Part shown: positions 16,416 through 24,482 of the stretch, in pieces
Layout of the letters: each line of letters begins with the position of its first letter
Numbering within the stretch: the stretch's first letter is position 1
Origin: Pseudarthrobacter equi
Lineage (GTDB): Bacteria > Actinomycetota > Actinomycetes > Actinomycetales > Micrococcaceae
Assembly: GCF_900105535.1 (NCBI RefSeq)
Contig: NZ_LT629779.1
Span: 3,534,001 to 3,598,000 of the forward strand
DNA length: 64,000 nucleotides
Direction of reading: 5' to 3'
The notes under the pieces: model-generated
Told to the model about the DNA's origin: nothing
Database searches by the model: none
The model's input: only the letters and a program-made list of their open reading frames with translations
Program-made: the position numbers and the translations under genes

Positions 16416-16913
16416 ATGGAAACGGAAAATGCGTCATCATCCCTGGTCCGTCAGCCCGGCGAAGGACCACGACGCTGGTTCTACGGCGGCGGAGTGCACA
16501 CCTGGAAGGCCAGGCAGGAGGAGACGGCCGGCGCGTTTCTGCTCTTCGAGGACGAGATGGCCCTGAATAAGGTCACCCCGCTCCACACCCACCCAGATTC
16601 GGATGAAACCCTGTACGTTTTGGCCGGTGAAATCCTCGTGAACCTAGCCGGCACGGAGCACCGGATCGCCGCTGGCGGCCTGGCCATGGCACCACGCGGC
16701 CTTCCCCACGCCTTCAAGGTTTTGCAAGAGGGCACCCGAATTCTTTGTCTGCAGACACCCGGCAGTGCGCAGTCCTTCTACGACGGCGCCAGCGAGCCCC
16801 TGTCCAATTCTGATGACCCCAACGGTTCAGGCCTGGTGGACTTCAGCCGGATTCGGGCATCCGGCCAGGCCCACGGCGGGATCGAGATCATTGGGCCGCC
16901 GCCCTTCGCATAG
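16416..16913 (+). CDS. Cupin-domain protein
   Basis: 165 aa with one double-stranded beta-helix (cupin) domain, about residues 35-115. Metal-binding motif 1 is visible as THPDSDETLYVLAGE (histidine pair replaced by HTHPDSDETLYV, with the glutamate conserved), and motif 2 as APRGLPHAFKVL. Such proteins are mostly metal-dependent dioxygenases, isomerases or binding proteins; the reaction cannot be assigned. ATG 16416 (GAGG eight bases upstream) is preferred to the ATG at 16368 because the latter lies inside the palindromic operator. It is probably repressed by the divergent TetR regulator. It converges with an SRPBCC gene nine bases downstream. Confidence 0.82.
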   Translation: METENASSSLVRQPGEGPRRWFYGGGVHTWKARQEETAGAFLLFEDEMALNKVTPLHTHPDSDETLYVLAGEILVNLAGTEHRIAAGGLAMAPRGLPHAFKVLQEGTRILCLQTPGSAQSFYDGASEPLSNSDDPNGSGLVDFSRIRASGQAHGGIEIIGPPPFA

Positions 16914-16922
16914 CCGTAGCGG

Positions 16923-17384
16923 CTAGCTGTTCCCGGCAATTCGGCCTTCGGCGAGGAATCGCCCCCGCCGCATGATGAGCCGTTCCAGGTAGCGTCTGAG
17001 GACGAGGCGTTCGACGACGCGGCCCACGGCACCGCGCGGGGCACTGAACTCCACCCGGTCCGTCATGATGCTGCCGGTGGCCGTGGCTTCAAAGTCGTGG
17101 ACGTGCCGGAAGGCCTTGAAGGGGCCCTTCACCTGCTCGTCCGTGAAGCTGCGGGGGAAGTCCAGATTCGTGACCCTGCTCGTCATGGTGAGGGGGACAC
17201 CGAAGTGCCGTGCCCGCCAGGTAACCTCCTGGCCGCTGCCGATCAGTCCTTCGGTGATTCCCGCTACGGCCTGCTCCCCCGAGGTCCGCTGGGAATCCAC
17301 GTGCAGGTCGATGCTGCGGGCCCGGTCGAACAGCTGCTCCACTGGAAGCGCGGACTCGGTGCGGCACACGAAGCTGACGGTCAT
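16923..17384 (-). CDS. SRPBCC family protein
   Basis: 153 aa, with a START/Bet-v1-like small-ligand-binding fold. The beginning SFVCRTESALPVEQLFDRARSIDLHVDS and the centre GQEVTWRARHFGVPLTMTSRVTNLD and PFKAFRHVHDFEATATGSIMTDRVEF follow the cyclase/dehydrase subgroup often annotated as YndB/CoxG-like or cell-division-inhibitor SRPBCC. No catalytic residues are evident. The ATG at 17384 matches the domain start; an upstream ATG at 17435 would add 17 residues. It shares no obvious operon with the sulfonate transporter, from which a terminator hairpin separates it. Confidence 0.75.
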   Translation of the reverse strand: MTVSFVCRTESALPVEQLFDRARSIDLHVDSQRTSGEQAVAGITEGLIGSGQEVTWRARHFGVPLTMTSRVTNLDFPRSFTDEQVKGPFKAFRHVHDFEATATGSIMTDRVEFSAPRGAVGRVVERLVLRRYLERLIMRRGRFLAEGRIAGNS

Positions 17385-17541
17385 GGCGCCAGTCTGCCAT
17401 TCTTCCCGGCCAGCTTGGGCCCCGCCGTAGGGCACTTTGGCGAGCTTCGGCGTCGTATTGGCCTGGTTCCCCGGCGTGTCCGTGTCGAAGTGCCCCGGTT
17501 TGCCGGTGGGACCGGCGGTGGAGCTGCGCCAGGGAACAGCA

Positions 17542-17573
17542 GAGCCCGACGGCGGGAGGTCGCCGTCGGGCTC
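17542..17573 (-). terminator. Terminator downstream of the sulfonate-type ABC operon
   Basis: GAGCCCGACGGCG (17542-17554) is the exact reverse complement of 17561-17573, around a 6-nt loop. It lies 27 bp after the permease stop codon, in the direction of that operon. Confidence 0.75.
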
Positions 17574-17599
17574 GTGCGGTGCGTTGGGAGGGTGTCGGG

Positions 17600-18637
17600 T
17601 CAGCGGGTGCTGCCGGCCAGAAGGCCGCGGCGGCGCAGGAGACGCTTCTCAATGGGCGCGAACACCAGCAGTTCGATCAGGATGCCGACGCCGAGGATGA
17701 GCAGGATCGCGGACATCACCACTGTCATGTCGGACAGCGCCCGGCCCTGGTCGAGCAGCGAGCCGAGGCCGAAGCCGATGGTGCCGCCCACTGCGATGAT
17801 TTCCGCGGCCATGAGGGAGCGCCAGGAGAAGGCCCAGCCCTGCTTGAGGCCGCCCAGGTAACCAGGCAGCGCGGCCGGCAGGACCACCTGCAGGGCCATC
17901 TGCAGCCGGTTGGCGCCGAGGACGGTTCCCACCCGGCGGAACTGCGGCGGGATCTGGTCCACACCGGAGATCAGCCCGTTGATGATGGAGGGGATGGCGC
18001 CCATGAACACCACGAAGTAGACGGTGGCGTCAGTGAGGCCGAACCAGATGATGGCAGCGGGGACCCAAGCAACCGACGGCAGCACCTGCAGGCCCGAGAT
18101 CAAGGGGCCGAAAGCCCGGCGCAGCGGCGCCACCTGAGCCAGCAGCAGTCCCACGGGCGTGGCGATGGCCACCGAGATCAGGAACCCAACCAGGCCGCGC
18201 TGCAGCGAGGTCCACATGGCTTCCTGCAGCTTGCCTTCTGACCACAGGACGCCCATCTGGCCCGCCACATCCAGCGGGCCGGGAACCAGGTCGCGGCGCT
18301 TGACGCCCAGCGACACGTAGAACTGCCAGACGAGCACCAGGACCACCAGGGCGGCCACGGGCAGGAGGATGCGGCTCCAGTCCACCCGGTGCTTGCGCTC
18401 GGCGTCGGACTGCAGCGAATCGAGCCCCGATTCGAGCTCCCGGAGGTCCTCGTTTCCGCTCGAAGACCTTGTCAAAGCGGCATGCACGTGAGGTGACGAG
18501 GGCGTAGCGCCGGATGCCGCCCTGGGAGTGGCATCGGGCCTGTCGGAGCCGGACGCTTCGTCCGAAGGACGAAAGCCGTCCGGCGAAGGGGCGGGGGCGG
18601 CATCCGGCGCGGAGCCGGACAGGAACTTACTTGGCAT
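17600..18637 (-). CDS. ssuC: ABC transporter permease, sulfonate/taurine/nitrate type
   Basis: 345 aa. After a long (about 90 residues) Ser/Pro/Ala-rich cytoplasmic extension come about six helices of a BPD-transporter permease (first WSRILLPVAALVVLVLVWQFYV, around 95-115). The EAA-type coupling loop for the ATPase is visible in VGTVLGANRLQMALQVVLPAALPGYLGGLKQGWAFSWRSLMAAEII. It belongs to the SsuC/TauC/NrtB group. The ATG at 18637 overlaps the ATPase stop by 11 bases, which signals translational coupling. The N-terminal extension is longer than in typical SsuC proteins. The cys neighbourhood argues for a sulfur substrate, but sulfate, sulfonate and taurine cannot be distinguished. Confidence 0.85.
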   Translation of the reverse strand: MPSKFLSGSAPDAAPAPSPDGFRPSDEASGSDRPDATPRAASGATPSSPHVHAALTRSSSGNEDLRELESGLDSLQSDAERKHRVDWSRILLPVAALVVLVLVWQFYVSLGVKRRDLVPGPLDVAGQMGVLWSEGKLQEAMWTSLQRGLVGFLISVAIATPVGLLLAQVAPLRRAFGPLISGLQVLPSVAWVPAAIIWFGLTDATVYFVVFMGAIPSIINGLISGVDQIPPQFRRVGTVLGANRLQMALQVVLPAALPGYLGGLKQGWAFSWRSLMAAEIIAVGGTIGFGLGSLLDQGRALSDMTVVMSAILLILGVGILIELLVFAPIEKRLLRRRGLLAGSTR

Positions 18638-19352
18638 GGCGGCGAATCTCCTCACGCAGCCGGGCGGTGATGACCCCGGTGAGCTGGCCGGCGAGCCCGG
18701 CGTCGGTTCGGTGTTCCTCGGTGACGTCCCATTCCTGGACCACGCGGCCGGGGCGGGAGGAGAGCAGCAGCACGCGCTGTCCCAGCCGGACAGCCTCGCG
18801 GACGTTGTGGGTGACAAAGACGATGGTGCGTCCGGTTTCCTTCCAGATGCGTTCCAGCTCGTCGTGCAGCAGGTCGCGGGTGATGGCGTCCAGGGCGGCG
18901 AACGGCTCGTCCATGAGCAGCAGCTGGCGGTCCTGGGCGAGCGAACGGGCCAGTGAGACGCGCTGGCGCATGCCGCCGGACAGCTCGTGCGGCCGCTTGT
19001 CCCCCGCCGTGCCCAGGTGGACCAGTTCCAGGAGTTCCTGTGCCTTGGTGCGCCGGTCGGCCTTGCCCACGCCGCGCAGTTTCAGTGCCAGCTCGATGTT
19101 TTCCCGGGCCGTCAGCCAGGGGAACAGTGCGGCGTCCTGGAACATGAAGGCTGCGCCGTCGCTGGGGACTTCGAGGGCGCCCGACGACGGTGCCTCCAGT
19201 CCCGCGATGATGTTCAGCAGGGTGGATTTGCCGCAGCCGGACGCACCGAGGAGGGCGACGAACTCGCCTTTCCCGATGTTGGCGTTGACGTCGTCCAGCA
19301 CCGGGGCGCCGTCGCCGAAGCGCTTGCCCAGGTTTTCCAGTACGACTGGCAT
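18627..19352 (-). CDS. ssuB: ABC transporter ATP-binding protein, sulfonate/taurine/nitrate type
   Basis: 241-aa importer ATPase. Walker A is GASGCGKST (residues 36-44), the Q-loop is in AAFMFQDAALFPWLT, the ABC signature is LSGGMRQRVSLARSL, Walker B is LLLMDEPFAALD, and the switch histidine is in VFVTHNVREAV. The FPWLT sequence after the Q-loop and the absence of a C-terminal regulatory domain are usual for SsuB/TauB. It powers the permease whose gene overlaps its stop codon by 11 bases. The substrate-binding protein gene is 27 bp upstream. Confidence 0.9.
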   Translation of the reverse strand: MPVVLENLGKRFGDGAPVLDDVNANIGKGEFVALLGASGCGKSTLLNIIAGLEAPSSGALEVPSDGAAFMFQDAALFPWLTARENIELALKLRGVGKADRRTKAQELLELVHLGTAGDKRPHELSGGMRQRVSLARSLAQDRQLLLMDEPFAALDAITRDLLHDELERIWKETGRTIVFVTHNVREAVRLGQRVLLLSSRPGRVVQEWDVTEEHRTDAGLAGQLTGVITARLREEIRRHAK

Positions 19353-19379
19353 GGTGCCGTCCTTAGGTAGTGGGGTGGT

Positions 19380-20537
19380 TCAGTCCTGGCCGAGGCCGGC
19401 TGCTGAAATCTTGCTGGTGCCGGTGGCAGCGGCAACCTCGTTGAGGGCGCGGAGGTCGAATAGCCCGCTGAGGTCGGCCTTCTTGGTGGTCCCTGCTTCG
19501 ACGCCGTCCTGCAGCAGCCGGGGGTAGCTTCCGGCCAGCGGGTCCAGGGTGAAGGTGATGTTGGCCAGCGAGCGGGCCAGGACGTCGTCGGCGAGTGTGG
19601 CACCGGCGGACTCCTGCAGGCCCGCGTTGATGACACTGGCCTTCTCGGCCTCCGGAGCTTCGTTGAGCCAGGCGACGGACTTTGCGTGGCCGGCCAGCAG
19701 TGCCTTGACGGTGTCGGGGTGGTCGGCGGCGTACTTCTGGTTGACGATCAGGATGGTGGTGGGGAACTCGCCGGGCTTGCCGGTGCCGGTCCCGTCCCAC
19801 AGGTCCTTCTCATCCACCAGGACCTTGGCGCCGGCCTGGAGCACCAGGCGTGAGGCCCACGGCTCAGGCAACCACGCGCCGTCGAGCTTTCCGTCCTGGA
19901 ACAGCTTGAGGGTCTGGGCGTTGTCCGTGGGGTTGATGGCGACGTCGCCGCTGCCGTCCACATTGGTCTTGTAGCCCTGCCCGGAGAGCCAGGCGCGGAG
20001 GGCCACGTCCTGGGTGCCGCCCAGTTGCGGGGAAGCGAGGGTCTTGCCACGGAGGTCCGCGGCGGAATCGATCCCCGGCTTAACCACCAATTGGGCCCCG
20101 CCTGCTGCCGCGCCGGCGATGACCTTCACGGACTGGCCGGAGCTCTTGACGAAGGAGTTGATGGCCGGGTTGGGGCCGATGTAGGCAGCGTCGATGGCCC
20201 CGGCATTCAGCGCCTCGATGGCGGCCGGGCCGGCGTTGAACGATTCGGTGCTCAGCTGGGTGCTGCCCAGGGCTTCGGCGAGGAAACCCTTCTTGATGCC
20301 CACCAGAGCGGGGGCGTGCGTCACATTTCCGAAGTAGCCGAGCTTCAGCGCAGCTGCCGGCGTCGGTTCGGCTGCCTGGGCCTCGGTGTTGCGGGCAACG
20401 GAGGACGCCACCACGGCGCCGACGGCGATCAGCAGGACCAGCCCGATGGCCAGGGCGGCCTCGATGGCACGCTTGCGCTTGGGAACAGCGCTTTCGCCTG
20501 CCACGATGCGGGTCATCCCGGGCTTGGAACTAGTCAT
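19380..20537 (-). CDS. ssuA: ABC transporter substrate-binding protein, sulfonate/nitrate/taurine type
   Basis: 385 aa. A single N-terminal hydrophobic segment (about 26-48, AIEAALAIGLVLLIAVGAVVASSVA) acts as signal or anchor; no lipobox cysteine follows. The mature part is an SsuA/NMT1-like two-lobed binding protein (LKLGYFGNVTHAPALVGIKKGFLAEALG; AGPAAIEALNAGAIDAAYIGPNPAINSF; DGAWLPEPWASRLV). First gene of the ssuA-ssuB-ssuC unit. Transcription probably starts at the ATG: TATGGT lies six bases upstream, with TTGAAC 17 bp before it, and there is no ribosome-binding site. A GCGTCATAT site shared with cysG lies further upstream. Ligand unproven. Confidence 0.87.
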   Translation of the reverse strand: MTSSKPGMTRIVAGESAVPKRKRAIEAALAIGLVLLIAVGAVVASSVARNTEAQAAEPTPAAALKLGYFGNVTHAPALVGIKKGFLAEALGSTQLSTESFNAGPAAIEALNAGAIDAAYIGPNPAINSFVKSSGQSVKVIAGAAAGGAQLVVKPGIDSAADLRGKTLASPQLGGTQDVALRAWLSGQGYKTNVDGSGDVAINPTDNAQTLKLFQDGKLDGAWLPEPWASRLVLQAGAKVLVDEKDLWDGTGTGKPGEFPTTILIVNQKYAADHPDTVKALLAGHAKSVAWLNEAPEAEKASVINAGLQESAGATLADDVLARSLANITFTLDPLAGSYPRLLQDGVEAGTTKKADLSGLFDLRALNEVAAATGTSKISAAGLGQD

Positions 20538-20543
20538 TGTTTC

Positions 20544-20616
20544 ACCATAGGGAGTGGCCCAAAGCCGTTCAATGGAGCCTCAACGGAGGGTCACGCAGGT
20601 TCATGCGGCGTCATAT
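20544..20616 (-). promoter_or_regulatory. ssuA leaderless promoter and shared sulfur-promoter sequence
   Basis: On the minus strand, -35 TTGAAC (20567-20572), a 17-bp spacer and -10 TATGGT (20544-20549) are followed by six bases and the ATG at 20537. The plus-strand sequence GCGTCATAT (20608-20616), within GCGGCGTCATATTCGG, closely matches GCTGCGTCATATAG in the cysG promoter (15707-15720). Confidence 0.65.
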
Positions 20617-20809
20617 TCGGCCGCACCGTCACCGGGTTTTGACGCGCCGGCTGCCCTTAACGTTGACCAACCGGCGCAGCTTGTGCCGCACCGCGACGGG
20701 GCCGGACGCGCCCAGACTCCGCGGTTCCCGCATCCTGGCTCCGCGGCTAACGTGGCATCAGGGCAACAGCCACAACCGGCCGCCGCCGGACGCCGGAAGG
20801 AGACGCAAC

Positions 20810-21247
20810 ATGGTGAACGTGCAGACCCGGATCCACATCGACAGGCCCCGCGCCGAAGTGGCGGACTTTGCTGCCAACCCGGACAACGCCCCGCAGTGGT
20901 ACGTGAACATCCACAGCTCGCAGCGGCTCACCGGCGGGCCCTTGGGCGTTGGTTCGAAGGTGGCCTTCAACGCCGCGTTCATGGGCCGGGAGCTCAGCTA
21001 CACCTACGAGTTCGTGGAGTACGTCCCGGGCGGGAAGCTGGTGATGCGCACCGCGCAGGGCCCGTTCCCCATGGAGACCACCTACACCTGGGCGGACGAC
21101 GACGGCGGCACGGTCATGACGCTCGGCAACACCGGGAGCCCCTCGGGTTTCCCGCGGCTGGCCGGGCTGGTTATGGCACCAATGATCCGCCGCCAAACCC
21201 GGAAGGACCTGCAGAAGCTCAAGTCGATCCTTGAGCGGCGGCAGTAG
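20810..21247 (+). CDS. SRPBCC family protein
   Basis: 145 aa with a complete polyketide-cyclase/START-like fold: IHIDRPRAEVADFAANPDNAPQWYVNIHSS at the N-terminus, the strand-rich middle (GSKVAFNAAFMGRELSYTYEFVEYVPGGKLVMRT) and the long C-terminal helix (RRQTRKDLQKLKSILERR). It presumably binds a hydrophobic ligand; no enzymatic motif is evident. ATG 20810 has AAGGAG eight bases upstream; longer in-frame readings are not supported. It lies alone on the plus strand between two minus-strand sulfur operons. Confidence 0.8.
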   Translation: MVNVQTRIHIDRPRAEVADFAANPDNAPQWYVNIHSSQRLTGGPLGVGSKVAFNAAFMGRELSYTYEFVEYVPGGKLVMRTAQGPFPMETTYTWADDDGGTVMTLGNTGSPSGFPRLAGLVMAPMIRRQTRKDLQKLKSILERRQ

Positions 21248-21263
21248 CCCTCCCGAAACGACA

Positions 21264-21326
21264 AAACCGCGGCTTGTTCGCAAGACCTAACCTTGAAGGC
21301 CGGGTTTTGCGAACAAGCCGCGGTTT
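21264..21326. terminator. Perfect 20-bp stem between the SRPBCC gene and cysN
   Basis: A 20-bp arm beginning AAACCGCGGCTTG (21264-21283) is exactly complementary to 21307-21326, with a 23-nt loop. It separates convergent genes, with A-rich and T-rich edges, so it can terminate both. Confidence 0.8.
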
Positions 21327-21337
21327 CATTGCGGAAC

Positions 21338-22747
21338 CTAGATGCTGTAGCGCTCGTCCTCGTGGTCGCCCGGGTGGTCCTTGACCAGGCCGGCTGCCAG
21401 CGTGTTGCCGTCCAGCGGGTCGATTACCAGGAACGCACCGGTGCGGCGGTGGTGCAGGTAGTTCTCCAGCGGCAGCGGCGCGGCGAGCCGGAGCTGCGCG
21501 TGGCCAATGTCGTTGAGTTCCAGGCTGGAGGCGCCCTCAAGCTTGAAAGAGGCCAGGTCCAGTTTCCCGGAAACGCTGCGGACCAGCGCCTGGACGGTGC
21601 GGGTCCCGTGCTTGACCAAAACCTTCTGGCCCTCACGGAGTGGCTTCGGCGACAGCCAGCACAGCGCTGCGTACAGGTCTGCGGTGGCTTCACGGACGGT
21701 GCCTGCCGCGGCGATGGTGTCACCACGGGCGACGTCGAACTCGTCAGCCAGGCGGACAGCCACGGACTGCGGGGCGGCGGCTTCCTCCAGGGACTTTCCG
21801 GCGAAGTCGATGCCCACCACGGTGGTGGTGCGAGGGGCCTGGCCCGGCGTCAGCACGGATACCTGGTCCCCCACCTTCACGGAGCCTTCGGTGATCTGGC
21901 CGGCGTACGCACGGTAGTCGCGGTAAGCCTCTACGTCCAGGCCGGCTGCCACAGCGTCGGGAGCCAGCGCACCCTGCGGCCGGACCACCAGCTGCACCGG
22001 GAAGCGGAAGCTCTCGAGGTGGCTTTCCAGCTCATCGGCGGCGGGCAGGGTTTCCAGGACCTCCAGCAGCGCGGGGCCGGTGTACCAGGGGGTGCGCTCC
22101 GAGCGCTCCACCACGTTGTCGCCGTCGAGGGCGGACACGGGAACCACCAGCAGGTCGCTGATTCCATCGGAACCCAGGCCCAGTTCGCGGCCCACCTGCT
22201 GCACATCGGCTTCGATGTCGCGGAACACGGACTCACTGAAGTCCACCAGGTCGATCTTGTTGACGGCCACGATCACGTGGGCCACGCGCAGCAGCTGCAG
22301 CACGGACAGGTGCCGGCGGGTCTGCTCCAGCACGCCCTTGCGGGCGTCGATGAGGACGACGACGGCATCCGCGGTGGACGCGCCGGTCACCGTGTTCTTG
22401 GTGTACTGAACGTGCCCGGGGCAGTCCGCCAGGATGAAGCTGCGGCGGTCGGTGGCGAAGTAGCGGTAGGCCACATCAATGGTGATGCCCTGTTCGCGCT
22501 CGGCGCGGAGACCGTCGGTCAGCAAGGCGAGGTCGATGCCGCCCTTTTCGCCCCCGAAGCCGCGGTCCGCGGACGTGCGGGCAACCGCGTCGAGTGTGTC
22601 AGCGAGGATGGCCTTGGAATCGTGAAGGAGGCGTCCCACCAAAGTGGACTTGCCGTCGTCGACCGATCCTGCGGTGGCGAAGCGGAACAAGGTGGTGGGC
22701 AGGTTCTCGTTGATTGAGCCCGCCGGGATCTCAGAAATCGTGGTCAT
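21338..22747 (-). CDS. cysN: Sulfate adenylyltransferase subunit 1 (GTPase)
   Basis: 469 aa, EF-Tu-like GTPase that drives ATP sulfurylase. P-loop GSVDDGKS at residues 27-34, switch II DCPGH, and the guanine-specificity motif NKID are intact; beta-barrel domains follow (QLVVRPQG...; KVGDQVSVLTPGQ; LDLASFKLEGASS). With CysD it makes adenosine 5'-phosphosulfate from sulfate and ATP. There is no C-terminal APS kinase (CysC) domain, which fits the APS-type reductase encoded upstream. Its ATG overlaps the cysD stop by one base (TAATG). Last gene of the nirA-cysH-cysD-cysN unit, ending just before a terminator. Confidence 0.95.
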   Translation of the reverse strand: MTTISEIPAGSINENLPTTLFRFATAGSVDDGKSTLVGRLLHDSKAILADTLDAVARTSADRGFGGEKGGIDLALLTDGLRAEREQGITIDVAYRYFATDRRSFILADCPGHVQYTKNTVTGASTADAVVVLIDARKGVLEQTRRHLSVLQLLRVAHVIVAVNKIDLVDFSESVFRDIEADVQQVGRELGLGSDGISDLLVVPVSALDGDNVVERSERTPWYTGPALLEVLETLPAADELESHLESFRFPVQLVVRPQGALAPDAVAAGLDVEAYRDYRAYAGQITEGSVKVGDQVSVLTPGQAPRTTTVVGIDFAGKSLEEAAAPQSVAVRLADEFDVARGDTIAAAGTVREATADLYAALCWLSPKPLREGQKVLVKHGTRTVQALVRSVSGKLDLASFKLEGASSLELNDIGHAQLRLAAPLPLENYLHHRRTGAFLVIDPLDGNTLAAGLVKDHPGDHEDERYSI

Positions 22748-23694
22748 TAGAAGTACCCGTCCTTCTTGCGGTCTTCCATGGCGGCCTCGGAGATGCGGTC
22801 ATCTGCTCGGGTGGCGCCACGTTCGGTCAGGGTGGAGGCGGCAACTTCAACCACGACGTCGGCCACGGTGAAGGCGTTGGACTCGACGGCGCCGGTGCAG
22901 GACATGTCGCCCACGGTGCGGTAACGGACGGTCTTGGTGATGATGTCCTCGCCGTCGCGCGGCTGGGAGACCTCGCCCACTGCGCGCCACATGCCGTCGC
23001 GGGCAAAGACTTCGCGCTCGTGGGCGTAGTAAAGGCCGGGGAGCTCGATGTTCTCGCGCTCGATGTAGCGCCAGATGTCCAGCTCGGTCCAGTTGCTGAT
23101 GGGGAACGCGCGGACGTGCTGGCCCACCGTGTGCCGGCCGTTGTACAGGTTCCACAGCTCGGGGCGCTGGTTGCGCGGGTCCCACTGGCCGAACTCGTCG
23201 CGGAGGCTCAGGATGCGCTCCTTGGCGCGGGCCTTGTCCTCGTCGCGGCGGCCGCCGCCGAAGACGGCGTCGAACTTGTTCTGCTGGATGGCGTCCAGCA
23301 GCGGGACGGTCTGCAGCGGGTTGCGGGTGCCGTCGGCGCGCTCGGCAAGCTCGCCACGGTCAATGAACTCCTGGACGGAGCCGACGACGAGCTTCAGTCC
23401 CAGGCGCTCCACGGTGCGGTCGCGGAAGTCGATGACCTCGGGGAAGTTGTGGCCGGTGTCCACGTGCAGCACGGGGAACGGGACCTTGCCCGGCCAGAAG
23501 GCCTTGGTGGCCAGGTGCAGCATCACCACGGAGTCCTTGCCGCCGGAGAACAGCAGGGCGGGCTTTTCGAACTCGGCAACAACCTCGCGGATGATGTGGA
23601 TGGCCTCGGACTCGAGGGTGTCCAGGCTGGAGAGTCGCGTTGAGACGGCGGAGTCAGTCACCTGGGTGGTCTCCTCGGTTAGTGAAGTGCTCAT
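22747..23694 (-). CDS. cysD: Sulfate adenylyltransferase subunit 2
   Basis: 315 aa, the catalytic PP-loop subunit of ATP sulfurylase. The pyrophosphatase-type loop SGGKDS is at residues 50-55, followed by HVDTGHNFPEVIDFRD, AVFGGGRRDEDKARAKER and the C-terminal YRTVGDMSCTGAVES, all diagnostic of CysD. The ATG at 23694 forms an ATGA overlap with the cysH stop; an upstream in-frame ATG at 23709 would lie inside cysH without a better binding site. It works as a heterodimer with CysN encoded next to it. Confidence 0.95.
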   Translation of the reverse strand: MSTSLTEETTQVTDSAVSTRLSSLDTLESEAIHIIREVVAEFEKPALLFSGGKDSVVMLHLATKAFWPGKVPFPVLHVDTGHNFPEVIDFRDRTVERLGLKLVVGSVQEFIDRGELAERADGTRNPLQTVPLLDAIQQNKFDAVFGGGRRDEDKARAKERILSLRDEFGQWDPRNQRPELWNLYNGRHTVGQHVRAFPISNWTELDIWRYIERENIELPGLYYAHEREVFARDGMWRAVGEVSQPRDGEDIITKTVRYRTVGDMSCTGAVESNAFTVADVVVEVAASTLTERGATRADDRISEAAMEDRKKDGYF

Positions 23695-24482
23695 ACGTGT
23701 AGTCCGCATTCTGTCTTGTCGGAGTTCGCCCAGCGGCCGGCGCGGGGATCCTCGCCGGGTGCCACCTTGCGGGTGCAGGGCTGGCAGCCGATGGAGGGGT
23801 ATCCCTGGGCGAGGAGCGGGTTGACGGGCAGGAGGTTGTCTTCGGAGTATTCGACCAGCTGGTCGAAGGTCCAGGCAGCCATCGGGTTGACCTTGACCAG
23901 GCCGTTCTTGTCATCCCAGCTGACCAGCGGCGTGTTGGTGCGGGTGGGGGCTTCGTCGCGGCGCACGCCGGTGAACCAGAGTTCGTACCCGGCCAGGGTG
24001 CGCTGCAGCGGCGCCACCTTGCGGAGGGCACAGCACTGGGCGGCGTCGCGGGCAAACAGGTCCTTGCCCAGCAGCCGGTCCTGCTGCTCCACGGTGGTCT
24101 CCGGAAGGACGTCCACCACGTTGACGCGGAGGTTTGCAGCCACCTCGTCACGCGTGGCGTAGGTTTCCGGGAAGTGGTAGCCGGTCTCCAGGAACAGGAC
24201 GTCGACGCCGGGCATCTGGTCCGCGACCAGCGCCGGCAGGACGGCGTCGGCCATGGAGCAGGCCACGGAAACGGCGGGCAGGTCGAAGTTCCGCTCCACC
24301 CAGGCGATGACGTCGCGGGCGGGGGCGTCCCAGCCGAGCTCGGCGGCGCCGGCTTCGGCGAGGGCCTTCAGTTCTTCCTTGGAGCGCAGCTTAGGCGCTG
24401 CGCTGGCCACCGTGGCCTCGACCTGGGCCGAAGCCTCGGCCGGCGCAGCCACGGGGTCAACTCCGAGTGCGTGCTTGGACAT
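23691..24482 (-). CDS. cysH: Adenylyl-sulfate (APS) reductase, thioredoxin-dependent
   Basis: 263 aa PAPS/APS reductase family protein that reduces activated sulfate to sulfite. The PP-loop-like region (VSVACSMADAVLPALV), LFLETGYHFPETY and the arginine-rich tail are present. Four cysteines that ligate a [4Fe-4S] cluster in APS-specific enzymes are visible: the pair Cys150-Cys151 (QCCALRKV) and Cys233-x2-Cys236 (GCQPC). The catalytic cysteine is Cys259 in the terminal ECGLHV. The paired cysteines argue for APS rather than PAPS, consistent with no APS kinase being found here. Its ATG overlaps the sulfite reductase stop by one base, and its stop overlaps cysD. Confidence 0.95.
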   Translation of the reverse strand: MSKHALGVDPVAAPAEASAQVEATVASAAPKLRSKEELKALAEAGAAELGWDAPARDVIAWVERNFDLPAVSVACSMADAVLPALVADQMPGVDVLFLETGYHFPETYATRDEVAANLRVNVVDVLPETTVEQQDRLLGKDLFARDAAQCCALRKVAPLQRTLAGYELWFTGVRRDEAPTRTNTPLVSWDDKNGLVKVNPMAAWTFDQLVEYSEDNLLPVNPLLAQGYPSIGCQPCTRKVAPGEDPRAGRWANSDKTECGLHV